A DNA stretch of 64,000 nt from Paenibacillus daejeonensis DSM 15491 (GTDB lineage Bacteria > Bacillota > Bacilli > Paenibacillales > Paenibacillaceae). The position numbers were made by a program, and so were the translations under genes. The stretch lies in assembly GCF_000378385.1 (NCBI RefSeq), contig NZ_KB899673.1:90797-154796 (forward strand). Direction: 5' to 3'. Below are positions 24,752-32,749 of the stretch, piece by piece. The first letter of the stretch is position 1; each line of letters opens with the position of its first letter. The notes under the pieces were generated by a model, which searched no databases, was not told the origin of the DNA, and saw only the letters and a list, made by a program, of their open reading frames with translations.

Positions 24752-25681
24752 TTACAGAGCAGCAGCCAATCTTGCCGCCAGCGCCTCGATATCATCTCGC
24801 CGAGCAAGTGGTGACAACCAAGGCTCCGGAATCACATCTGTTCCGTACCACAGTCCGGCCAGACCGCCGGTTACCGCTCCAGTCGTGTCGGTATCCTCAC
24901 CGAGGCGGACCGCCTTGAGCACTGCGTCCTCGTAGCTGCCACTGGTCAGAAGACACCAAACCGCAGCTTCCAGCGTGTGCACCACATAGCCCGATGACGC
25001 GATCTCCTCCTCGTCCAAGGTTGAGATATCCCCCTCCAGCAGCCGACTGTAATGGACTAGCTCCGGCTCCCCAGCATAGTGTGCCTTCACCAACCTCTTC
25101 ACCTGCTTGTAGCCTTCCTGCGGTGTTCGTCCCTGCAGCAACTGGCCAGCCAACTCCACATAGATGACGCATGCGATGATCGAGCGGGGATGGCGGTGGG
25201 TAATGGACGAGACTGCCGCGATGACTGGCACCTTCTCCGTCAGCGGCTTATCGCCCAGAAGAAACGCCAGGGGCAGGATGCGCATGAGCGAACCGTTGCC
25301 ATTGCTATACTCATCAGCGAGTCCAGCCTGCACCGCTGACAGCTTCTCATCCCTCAGCCGCTCCAGCGCTTTACGAGTGGCAATGCGAATATCGAACACT
25401 TCGCCATGCGGAGACCACCAGCCCTCCTCATACCACCGAAGCGAAGCAGCGGCGATTCGCTCGACGTTGAACCCGCCGCACAGGCTATCGGCCAGGCAGA
25501 ATGTCAGCGCTGCATCGTCGGACCAGGTGCCCCGCGGCTGATGATGCGTGCCATAGCCTAGCATCTCTTCAACTCGCCGGGTCTGCACCTGCGATCGGGA
25601 GAGGAACTCCACGGGTACGCCTAGCGCATCACCGACCGCCAATCCCAACAGTCCGCCGCGTATGGCCTCCTGGATTCCCAT
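24752..25681 (-). CDS. ADP-ribosylglycohydrolase family protein
   Basis: 309 residues. It begins RGGLLGLAVGDALGVPVEF, the family's opening motif, and has the two metal-binding clusters GTWSDDAAL (about 51-59) and GEDTDTTGAVTGGLAG near the C-terminus. These enzymes release ADP-ribose from proteins or related ADP-ribosyl compounds. It starts 14 bases after the NadV stop and is the last gene of the NAD operon; with a Nudix protein at the head of the operon the two could recycle ADP-ribose into ribose-5-phosphate for PRPP. The first metal motif is SDD rather than the more common TDD, a mild change. Confidence 0.9.
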   Translation of the reverse strand: MGIQEAIRGGLLGLAVGDALGVPVEFLSRSQVQTRRVEEMLGYGTHHQPRGTWSDDAALTFCLADSLCGGFNVERIAAASLRWYEEGWWSPHGEVFDIRIATRKALERLRDEKLSAVQAGLADEYSNGNGSLMRILPLAFLLGDKPLTEKVPVIAAVSSITHRHPRSIIACVIYVELAGQLLQGRTPQEGYKQVKRLVKAHYAGEPELVHYSRLLEGDISTLDEEEIASSGYVVHTLEAAVWCLLTSGSYEDAVLKAVRLGEDTDTTGAVTGGLAGLWYGTDVIPEPWLSPLARRDDIEALAARLAAAL

Positions 25682-25695
25682 GCTCGTCGCCTCCC

Positions 25696-27189
25696 TTAAG
25701 CTTTCAATCCAGCCAGCAGACGAGCACGGATATCTTCGAAGCGCTCATCGCGCACCAGCTTGCCGTCCTCGAAGATGACCTCCAACAAATCCTTGTCGGC
25801 ACGGGCTTCATATTCCGCCACGCCCAGATTATCCTCAGCTTGCAGACCGTTCTCGTCTTCATAGACATGAACCAGACCCGTTTGCGACTTCTTGAAGTTG
25901 TTGCTGTCTGTCTTGGGATCCTTGTAGATTTTACGCTCCTCGCCACCGATAATCGTGAAGGTCGATTTCAATGCAAAGCCGAAGGTATCCCGGGTATTGT
26001 ACTGGTACGTGAACGAACCGATCCCGTACACCATATTGGTCGAAGCGAAGCCCTTAGCCTCCAGGCGCTCGCAGATCTCCCGGCAACGCTGCAGCGTGAT
26101 CGCTTCCCCGTAAATGGCGCCGATGTGGCTGTCCAGCTGCTTGTAGCCCTGTTCGCTCACGGTGCCGCCGAAGATATCCCACAGCAATTCGATAACACCT
26201 TTGCGGACCCGCTCATCGGTTGCATCCGGATCGCCGCAAATAATTTTTACCGGGTCCCCACTGTCCGGACGAATAACAACTCGGCCGTCGCGCGCCATAA
26301 TATCGTCCTTGAGACCACGCACTACTTCGTCGAGTACCTTCCATAGATCCCAAGTGTCCGAGACGATCGAAACGAAGCCACTCGGGTACACTTCATTGAT
26401 GAGATAGCGGTACGAAGCCATCTCATCCGTGCCGTGCGCACACATGACGCTATGCTCCGTAGCCGGGATCGAGCTGCCGATCAGCTCTTGCTCCATGTTG
26501 CCGTTGTAGAACTCTTCGACGAACAGAATCGAAGGAATCGAATCCGTGCCAGTGAACGAGATCAGATGGCCTGCGCCCGAGCTTTTCGAGGCGTCGAGCG
26601 AAGCCATCCCCCGCATCGAGAAGTCATGGCCCTGGAACGGTACCGCACCCGCATCGCCGGTGGTGCGGAGTGCGTACTCCTGCAGGATTTTGCGGTATTC
26701 GAAGGCAATTGTCGCACTAGTCGCGGGCATCCACAGCTGGCACGACATCAGCGTCTCCAAGTAGTTGGTTACCCAGAAGAATTCAGGAACCGTATTCTCC
26801 ATCGATAGCATGGGTACTTTTACTGGCACCTGGGTACCTTCCTTCACGGCTTTGACCTTAACCGGCAGATACCCCAAATCATGCAAAGCCTCAATATGCG
26901 AAGCGTCCGGATTGGCAATACCAAGCGCATGCTTCAGCACACGGGTATATTCCGCTACCACTTCCTCGCGGCTCCGGGCGAAGAAATGCTGGTTGAAGTA
27001 ATCGATCAGGTACTCCTTCACGAAGGCTTGGAAGCCGAAGGCCACGACTTCATCCACACCCTCCAGTCTGCTCGTGCGTGCCGTCCAGGTCGAATAGACC
27101 AGCTCGGTCCCTTGCGGGTATTGATTTTTGTGGCTGACTTTGTAGAAATCGCACAACAGTGTGGCAGGATACACATAACGTTGACTCAT
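25696..27189 (-). CDS. nadV: Nicotinamide phosphoribosyltransferase NadV
   Basis: 497 residues, the length of NAMPT/NadV. Conserved parts are LLCDFYKVSHKNQYP at the start, FWVTNYLETLMSCQLWMPAT, HDFSMRGMASLDASKSSGAG, the nearby SFTGTDSIPS, and VIRPDSGDPVKIICG for the phosphoribosyl pocket. It makes NMN from nicotinamide and PRPP in the cytoplasm. It is 18 bases behind the PRPP-synthetase-like gene and 14 before the ADP-ribosylglycohydrolase gene, so salvage of nicotinamide and its phosphoribosyl donor are made together. Confidence 0.93.
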   Translation of the reverse strand: MSQRYVYPATLLCDFYKVSHKNQYPQGTELVYSTWTARTSRLEGVDEVVAFGFQAFVKEYLIDYFNQHFFARSREEVVAEYTRVLKHALGIANPDASHIEALHDLGYLPVKVKAVKEGTQVPVKVPMLSMENTVPEFFWVTNYLETLMSCQLWMPATSATIAFEYRKILQEYALRTTGDAGAVPFQGHDFSMRGMASLDASKSSGAGHLISFTGTDSIPSILFVEEFYNGNMEQELIGSSIPATEHSVMCAHGTDEMASYRYLINEVYPSGFVSIVSDTWDLWKVLDEVVRGLKDDIMARDGRVVIRPDSGDPVKIICGDPDATDERVRKGVIELLWDIFGGTVSEQGYKQLDSHIGAIYGEAITLQRCREICERLEAKGFASTNMVYGIGSFTYQYNTRDTFGFALKSTFTIIGGEERKIYKDPKTDSNNFKKSQTGLVHVYEDENGLQAEDNLGVAEYEARADKDLLEVIFEDGKLVRDERFEDIRARLLAGLKA

Positions 27190-27207
27190 TTTGCATTCCT
27201 CCTATTT

Positions 27208-28020
27208 TTAACGAATGGGGTAGATGTGAATCAGATCATGCCCTGGCTCATCCAGGATGGTATTCGTCGTGAACACTTTGTCAATCAGGCCGCTATCCAG
27301 CAGCTTGCCCTTGTGAATCGAGGTCTCGCAATGCGCGACCAGCAAGTAGATCTCCGCCGCGCCCAGCTCCTTGAGCTTCTCGGCGCTTAGCAGAAACGTG
27401 CCGCCATAGGAGCAGAGATCGTCGACGATGATGGCTTTGAAGCCCGTCTCCGGTGCCTCGCCGATCACATCCAGCCGCTGAATCGTGCCGGTCTGAAAAT
27501 CCCTTACCTTGAATCCGACCAGTTCGCGGTATCCGTGCAGTCGGCTATATCGCTTCTGAGCCCCGGCGTCCGGAAAGAACAGCACATCATGCTCCCGGTC
27601 AAACCCGGTTCGGGCAATCACATCCTCTAGCAGCTCCAGACTCGGGTAGCTTGCCTCAGCGCGGTCCAGCAAGGCCGTAGTTACATCGGAATGCGGCTCT
27701 ATCACCTGCACCCTCTCAAATCCCAAGGCGTTAATGAATTCCGTCGTATACTTAAGCGTGAATGCAGAGGCGCCTTCCACCCGGTCCATCCGACTGTAGG
27801 GCATATAGTAGATAATCAGCGTTGCCGCAAGGCGGCGCTCATCCAGGTACCGCTTCAGGAACATCAGCTGGATCAAATCTCCGTCGGTAGCATACTTGAA
27901 CTCGACAACCTGCTTCTCCCCCGCCGCTGCGAGTATTTGCTCGCCATCCACCAGTGTCTCCCCGTTGGGAAACGTGTGGAACGTCAATTCTTGTCCGTTG
28001 AGCTTCAACATGCAATTCAC
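27208..28020 (-). CDS. Ribose-phosphate pyrophosphokinase-like protein
   Basis: 270 residues, shorter than housekeeping PrsA (about 315). PRPP-synthetase features are the N-terminal FPNGE, YYMPYSRMDRV, the phosphate-binding FFPDAGAQKRY and the PRPP loop AIIVDDLCSYGGTF. Such short forms are found in operons with nadV and nrtR, where they supply PRPP for NMN synthesis. The gene lies 20 bases after the NrtR-like gene. Enzyme activity is inferred from family and neighbours. Confidence 0.88.
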   Translation of the reverse strand: MNCMLKLNGQELTFHTFPNGETLVDGEQILAAAGEKQVVEFKYATDGDLIQLMFLKRYLDERRLAATLIIYYMPYSRMDRVEGASAFTLKYTTEFINALGFERVQVIEPHSDVTTALLDRAEASYPSLELLEDVIARTGFDREHDVLFFPDAGAQKRYSRLHGYRELVGFKVRDFQTGTIQRLDVIGEAPETGFKAIIVDDLCSYGGTFLLSAEKLKELGAAEIYLLVAHCETSIHKGKLLDSGLIDKVFTTNTILDEPGHDLIHIYPIR

Positions 28021-28040
28021 TCCTTTCAGATGTTGTTCAG

Positions 28041-28826
28041 TTAACTATATATGGATAGCCCTGGCTCCATCCCGGTGAATCGGTACAGCTGAGCAGCCCG
28101 CTGGGAATGCTTGTTGGTCTGCTTCAGCTCGCCCCGGCTGTCCCGGACCTCCTCGATCAGCCCTTCGCGGCTGCGGGTGGAGGTAACCTTGCGGATAAAG
28201 TTACGTTCGGCGAACTCCGGCACCACAGTCTGTATCACCTGATAGAGCTCGCTGATGGTGAACTCCTCTGGCAGAAATTCGCGGGCAATCGTTGTTGTCA
28301 CCATCTGGGTACGTACAGCCTGCAGCGCATCCCGCAAGATCTGGGCGTGGTCGAAGGCCAGCTCCGTCTCCAATGCTTCCTCCACCTTGAACAGCTGGAC
28401 GTGGGAAGCGTCCGCCGCCGCTCGTCGCTCCCGTAGCACTTGCTCCTGCACCAGCGCGAGGAATGCGTGCGAAATCATCCAGCCCCGCGGGTCCCGACCC
28501 GGCTCACTGTAGACATTCAGATACGAGAGATGAACATCGGTCACGCCCGTCTCCTCCTCCAGTTCGCGTCTGGCGCAGGCCTGCACCGTCTCGTCCTCGC
28601 GGGTAAATCCGCCCGGTAGCGCCCAGTAGCCTTCATAAGGCCAGATGTTGCGGCGGATCAGCAGCACGTAGAGCTCCCGCAGCGGCAAGGATTTCTTGGC
28701 GCCCTCCCGTTCGGTAGAGAGAATCGTGAAGATAACGATATCCGAGGGGGCGCCGTCAGGTGTCCGATAATTGGCAATGGAATAGTTGGATTCATTCTCA
28801 GTCATAGACGCGGTAGCAGCCTCCAT
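28041..28826 (-). CDS. NrtR-like regulator: Nudix domain plus winged helix, Nudix box intact
   Basis: 261 residues. A Nudix domain (about 30-165) is followed by a winged-helix domain (about 180-255: EEFTISELYQVIQTVVPEFA, RNFIRKV). The order is that of NrtR, the regulator of NAD genes that binds ADP-ribose. The Nudix box is complete (GGFTREDE, then RRELEEETGV), so it may still hydrolyse ADP-ribose, unlike many NrtR proteins with degraded boxes. It is the first gene of the operon with prs-like, nadV and ADP-ribosylglycohydrolase genes. ATG at 28826 has a weak site; an ATG at 28805 preceded by GGAGG at a long 14 bases is an alternative. Confidence 0.85.
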   Translation of the reverse strand: MEAATASMTENESNYSIANYRTPDGAPSDIVIFTILSTEREGAKKSLPLRELYVLLIRRNIWPYEGYWALPGGFTREDETVQACARRELEEETGVTDVHLSYLNVYSEPGRDPRGWMISHAFLALVQEQVLRERRAAADASHVQLFKVEEALETELAFDHAQILRDALQAVRTQMVTTTIAREFLPEEFTISELYQVIQTVVPEFAERNFIRKVTSTRSREGLIEEVRDSRGELKQTNKHSQRAAQLYRFTGMEPGLSIYS

Positions 28827-28842
28827 TCGTTTTCAATTAATA

Positions 28843-28875
28843 ATGTCATTATGACATACTTAATCAAGAAGTCAA
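28843..28875 (-). promoter_or_regulatory. Promoter and overlapping palindrome of the NAD operon
   Basis: On the minus strand TTGACT (28875-28870), a 16-base spacer and CATAAT (28853-28848). The perfect palindrome ATGTCAT-T-ATGACAT (28843-28857) lies across the -10 box, ideal for repression by the operon's own NrtR-like protein. Confidence 0.75.
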
Positions 28876-28884
28876 GATTTGAAT

Positions 28885-28931
28885 CAAAAAATAGTGCAGG
28901 AGCCCTCCGTCTAGCCGGAAAGTCCTGCACT
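28885..28931 (-). terminator. Terminator after the APH-fold kinase gene
   Basis: AGTGCAGGA / TCCTGCACT with an inner TCCG/CGGA pair, followed on the minus strand by A-T6. Confidence 0.88.
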
Positions 28932-28943
28932 TGCGATGCCTGC

Positions 28944-29876
28944 TTAAGGCACATCAGAATACCAGCTAGGCTGGTTCAACTCGAAATTCCGGTGATCGTC
29001 CATAACCCGGTTCAAGCGCTCCATCATCTCGTCCAGCTCCTGTGGATGAAAGCTGACGACCCAGACGACGGAGGAGATGATCGCCATTGCCATGTACAGC
29101 GCATACAGCTCCCAAAATGCCTCATCCGGGTCCCGGCCATCGTGATACCCCCGAATCTGGCCGACCGCGAACGGAATGCTGATCTCCACGGTGAACATTC
29201 CGACCTTAAGGAATTCGTGGACGGGATCGCCCCAGTCGAACCGGCCGATATCGATAACGCCGGCGAAGTGCCCCTCTTGCAAAATCAGGTTGCTGGGATG
29301 GTAATCGTCATGCTGAAACAAGTTGGGTCTGCCCTGCATCGCTCCCAGATGACGTTCCGCAAAAGCCAAGACGTCTTCATCGCCGGGCAGACGAACGCCA
29401 CACTCCCGGTATTGCCTGACATACCTGTGGTGCTTGGCCGTCTTCACCTCCTGCCAATCTGACCACCCAGCAGGTGCCTCCAGCTCATGCATGCGGCGCA
29501 GCTCGCGCCCCGCCTCCAGGCCTGCAGTATACTGCGCGTCAATGGATAACTGCGGGAGAGCTTCCGATGCGTCTTCCCCCTCCAAATAGGACAGCCACAT
29601 GTAACCAATTCCTTGCTCCTCCAGCTGTTCAAGCTTCAGTGGCGCCGAGCACCGGATACCTAGCACCCGCAGGCGCCCCAGCATCTCAAACTCTGCCCGC
29701 TTCGCCTCATATTGCCCTACGTCAAAAATCCTCAGCAGGCTTGGTGTGACACCTGCGCCGCTGCGATACAACCGGTCACCTGAATATCCTTTAGTAATTC
29801 GTGTCCAGTAGGCAACCGCTTGCAATTCTCCGCACTGCTGAAGCACTAGCGCTAACTCCTTGTCTTCACTCATCAT
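28944..29876 (-). CDS. APH-fold (aminoglycoside phosphotransferase family) kinase
   Basis: About 310 residues. The catalytic loop is FQHDDYHPSNLIL and the metal-binding segment VIDIGRFDWGDPVHEF, as in APH/choline-kinase-like enzymes. An open frame reaches 29894, but AAAGGAG lies just before a double ATG (29876 and 29873), whose first ATG overlaps the stop of the HAD gene by 4 bases, so the two are co-translated. The substrate is unlikely to be a drug in particular; these chromosomal kinases act on many small hydroxyl compounds. Confidence 0.85.
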   Translation of the reverse strand: MMSEDKELALVLQQCGELQAVAYWTRITKGYSGDRLYRSGAGVTPSLLRIFDVGQYEAKRAEFEMLGRLRVLGIRCSAPLKLEQLEEQGIGYMWLSYLEGEDASEALPQLSIDAQYTAGLEAGRELRRMHELEAPAGWSDWQEVKTAKHHRYVRQYRECGVRLPGDEDVLAFAERHLGAMQGRPNLFQHDDYHPSNLILQEGHFAGVIDIGRFDWGDPVHEFLKVGMFTVEISIPFAVGQIRGYHDGRDPDEAFWELYALYMAMAIISSVVWVVSFHPQELDEMMERLNRVMDDHRNFELNQPSWYSDVP

Positions 29877-30661
29877 GACTCTCCTTTCAACCATCGCTCC
29901 AGCACGAGAGCCACCCCATCATCATCATTGCTGGAGGTCACCTCGCGTGCTGCCTGCTTTAATTCCGCTACCGCATTGCCCATTGCTACCGGCCAACCGC
30001 AGGACCGGAACAGCCCCAGGTCGTTATAATCGTCCCCGAAGGCGATCACGTCCTCCAGAGTGATGCCGTAAACGTCGCAAAGCATACGGACGCCCGCTTC
30101 CTTGGATACGTTCGCAGAGGCAATCTGGACAAGCTCTCCCTGATCGGTGACAACGATGCTCAACCGCTCACCAAATGCTTCAATCAGCTCCTCCACTGCC
30201 GCATACCCGGAGATCAACACCTTGGTGGCATCATGCGCGCGCAGCTCCTCAAGTCGCTGAACAATCGGAGCACCCGTCACATTCATCCTTAAATGCTGCT
30301 CCACCTCGCGAAGCGCATACCAGGTATCCATTACCTCAATCCCAAGATCGGCAGCGGGGTCGGCAGCCAGACAATGGTCAATCAGAGCCGCCGTCAGCTC
30401 CTTATCGATGGCCTCGTGATACCTAAACTCCGAGGCACGGCAGTGAATCTGCGCCCCGTTGTAGTAGACAAAAGCGCCGATTTCCCGCAGCTTCACCGGT
30501 AGAACTTGTTCGACCGTGCGCGGCGGTCTCGCTGTGGCGAACAGGATACGCATGCCCTTCCGATGACAAGCCAAGATCGCTGCTTCATTCCGCTCGCTCA
30601 CCTGCTTGCGGGAATCGAGCAGCGTACCGTCTAGATCCAATATGATCGCACGACAGTTCAT
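29873..30661 (-). CDS. HAD-IIB (Cof-type) phosphatase
   Basis: 262 residues. Motif I is LDLDGTLLDS with both aspartates, motif II FATARPP, and motif IV AFGDDYNDLGLFRSCG; the insert between is the C2 cap of Cof-type sugar-phosphate phosphatases. GGGAGG stands before the ATG. It forms a two-gene unit with the APH-fold kinase, overlapping by 4 bases. An extended -10 (TGATATACT on the minus strand) lies about 55 bases upstream. Confidence 0.9.
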   Translation of the reverse strand: MNCRAIILDLDGTLLDSRKQVSERNEAAILACHRKGMRILFATARPPRTVEQVLPVKLREIGAFVYYNGAQIHCRASEFRYHEAIDKELTAALIDHCLAADPAADLGIEVMDTWYALREVEQHLRMNVTGAPIVQRLEELRAHDATKVLISGYAAVEELIEAFGERLSIVVTDQGELVQIASANVSKEAGVRMLCDVYGITLEDVIAFGDDYNDLGLFRSCGWPVAMGNAVAELKQAAREVTSSNDDDGVALVLERWLKGES

Positions 30662-30764
30662 AGATGGCTCCCTCCCTCACTTCATATCCCACGTTTTTTA
30701 CATTCTTTGTAGTATATCATATAGCGTGGTCGCAAACCGCCAGAAATTTCTAAATTACAACCAA

Positions 30765-30804
30765 AAAACCATGTCTCCGCTCACAGCGCGGCAGGCATGG
30801 TTTT
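30765..30804 (-). terminator. Terminator of the second importer operon
   Basis: AAAACCATG / CATGGTTTT with an inner CCGC/GCGG pair, followed on the minus strand by T6. Confidence 0.88.
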
Positions 30805-30816
30805 GGACTTTCACTC

Positions 30817-31701
30817 TCAACCCTTTACCGCACCGACCAACTGACCGTGGATAAAGTATTTTTGCACGAACGGATAGATAGCGATAATCGGAAGCACCGT
30901 GAGCATGAGCGCCGCCATCTTGATATTCTGCGGATGGATGCGATCTTGTCCCTGCACCAGTGCGCCCTGCGTAATCGAGCTTACGGTGCTGGTATCAAGC
31001 AGGATACTCCGCAAGTAATATTGTAAGGTCCACAGCCCTTTATCACGAATATAGATGAGCACGTTGAACCATTCATTCCAGTAAGCAACGGCGCTGAACA
31101 CCGTGAAGGCAGCGGTCATCGGCAGCACGAGCGGCAAGACGATACGCAGAAGCGTCGTGGCCTCCCCCGCCCCGTCCATCTCAGCCGATTCCAGCAGCTC
31201 CTGTGGCAGCTGGTCGATGACATTTTTGAAGACGATAATATAGAATACATTGGCTACACCAGGCAGAATAAGTGCCCAGTATGTATTCGTAAGTCCCAGC
31301 GTGTTAACGACGAGATAGGTGGGAATCAGGCCGCCACTAAAAAACATGGTTATGAGAATGTAAGTAAAGATAATTTTCTTGCCCACCAAATGCTTGTTGG
31401 ATAGCGCAAAGCCTGCGAACAACGAGCACATAATGACCAGTATCGTGTTCACCACGGTGAGAAACACCGTATTTAGCGTTGCGCGGATAAATCCGCTGTT
31501 GGCCGCCAACTTGGCGTAAGCATCCAGGTTAAAGCCTTTGGGCCAAATAAAGATATTGCCTTGTGCCACCTCGCCATAGCTGCTCAATGAAATCGCGATG
31601 GCATTAAAGAAAGGAATAAGAATCGTCAAACAGAACAATGTGAAAAAACTGTAATTGAATACATTAAATATCATTCTGGATGTTGAGCGATATTCAACCA
31701 T
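30817..31701 (-). CDS. Sugar ABC transporter permease, LplC/YtcP type
   Basis: 294 residues, six membrane segments, EAA loop ELLESAEMDGAGEATTLLRI, and the common C-terminus QKYFIHGQLVGAVKG. It is the last gene of the leftward importer run (binding protein, LplB-type, LplC-type). The usual glycine of the EAA loop (DGAGE) is present. Confidence 0.92.
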   Translation of the reverse strand: MVEYRSTSRMIFNVFNYSFFTLFCLTILIPFFNAIAISLSSYGEVAQGNIFIWPKGFNLDAYAKLAANSGFIRATLNTVFLTVVNTILVIMCSLFAGFALSNKHLVGKKIIFTYILITMFFSGGLIPTYLVVNTLGLTNTYWALILPGVANVFYIIVFKNVIDQLPQELLESAEMDGAGEATTLLRIVLPLVLPMTAAFTVFSAVAYWNEWFNVLIYIRDKGLWTLQYYLRSILLDTSTVSSITQGALVQGQDRIHPQNIKMAALMLTVLPIIAIYPFVQKYFIHGQLVGAVKG

Positions 31702-31743
31702 CTGCTTCCCTGCCTTTCTATGTTGTAGCGGAGAAGCCTGCCA

Positions 31744-32652
31744 TCAATACAAGCCCATCCCTGTCAGCTTCTTGGACAGCCGGTTAGATGTTATGAGAAG
31801 GACAAAAGCCAGCAGACTCTGCATCAGGCCAATCGCTGTTGTCAGACTGTATTGGGAGCGCTCCAGTCCGATGCGGTAAATATAGGTGCTTATAACTTCG
31901 GAGACATCGTACACCAACGGATTTTGCAGCATGAACACCCGCTCGAAGCCGATGCCGAACATGTTGGCCAGTTGAAGCAGGAGCAGCAATGTAATCATCG
32001 GCACCATCGCCGGCAACGTAATATGCAAGGCCTGTCGAAAGCGGTTGGCTCCGTCAATTGAAGCGGCTTCATAGAGGGAGCTGTCCACACCGGCGATGAT
32101 GGCAAAGTACAAGATCGCCGACCAGCCGACGCTTTTCCAGATCTCCGTGAGGACCGCAATCGTTCGGAACATCCCTCGTTCGGCCATAAAATACACCGGA
32201 TCCATCCCGAACACGGATTGAAGCAGGAGATTAATAAGGCCATCTGTCGGCGATAGCATCTGATGAGCAAGTCCCGCCACCACAATCCAAGAAAGAAAGT
32301 GTGGCATATAGGAGATGGTCTGAACGATCCGCTTCATCCGGTTCTTCAAAATTTCATTGGCCAATAATGCAAAAATAATCGGCGATGTAAAGCCGAAAAC
32401 AAGGTCATAAAAATTCAGAATTAAGGTATTGCGCATCACCGACCAGAACTTGCTGTCATTAAAAAAATACAAAAAATGCTTGAGACCGACCCAATCACTG
32501 CCCGTAATCCCTCGATAGATAGAATAGTCCTGAAAGGAAATAATCACGCCATACATCGGGATATAGTTGAAAACAAACAGCGATAGAATGGTCGGCGCAA
32601 GCAGCAAATAAAGGGTAACGTTGGTCTTGACCCGTATTGTCCGCTTGTTCAT
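31744..32652 (-). CDS. Sugar ABC transporter permease, LplB type
   Basis: 302 residues with six membrane segments and the EAA loop SSLYEAASIDGANRFRQALH. The N-terminal TLYLLLAPTILSLFVFNYIP is typical of LplB/YteP. GGAGGG precedes the ATG by 8 bases. It lies 97 bases behind the binding-protein gene, after a strong hairpin. Confidence 0.92.
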   Translation of the reverse strand: MNKRTIRVKTNVTLYLLLAPTILSLFVFNYIPMYGVIISFQDYSIYRGITGSDWVGLKHFLYFFNDSKFWSVMRNTLILNFYDLVFGFTSPIIFALLANEILKNRMKRIVQTISYMPHFLSWIVVAGLAHQMLSPTDGLINLLLQSVFGMDPVYFMAERGMFRTIAVLTEIWKSVGWSAILYFAIIAGVDSSLYEAASIDGANRFRQALHITLPAMVPMITLLLLLQLANMFGIGFERVFMLQNPLVYDVSEVISTYIYRIGLERSQYSLTTAIGLMQSLLAFVLLITSNRLSKKLTGMGLY

Positions 32653-32679
32653 GGCCTATCCCTCCAGCAAAATGGATAA

Positions 32680-32740
32680 GTACCCGCCACGCCTTCAGAG
32701 ACTGGAGCGACCAGTCTCATCGGAACGGGATAACGGGTAC
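32680..32740 (-). other. Nested hairpin between binding-protein and permease genes
   Basis: Inner stem GAGACTGG / CCAGTCTC (8 bp, 5-base loop) inside an outer GTACCCG / CGGGTAC stem, no T-run. Such a structure protects the 3' end of the upstream binding-protein mRNA and gives it a higher dosage than the permeases. Confidence 0.6.
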
Positions 32741-32749
32741 CGTTGTAGA

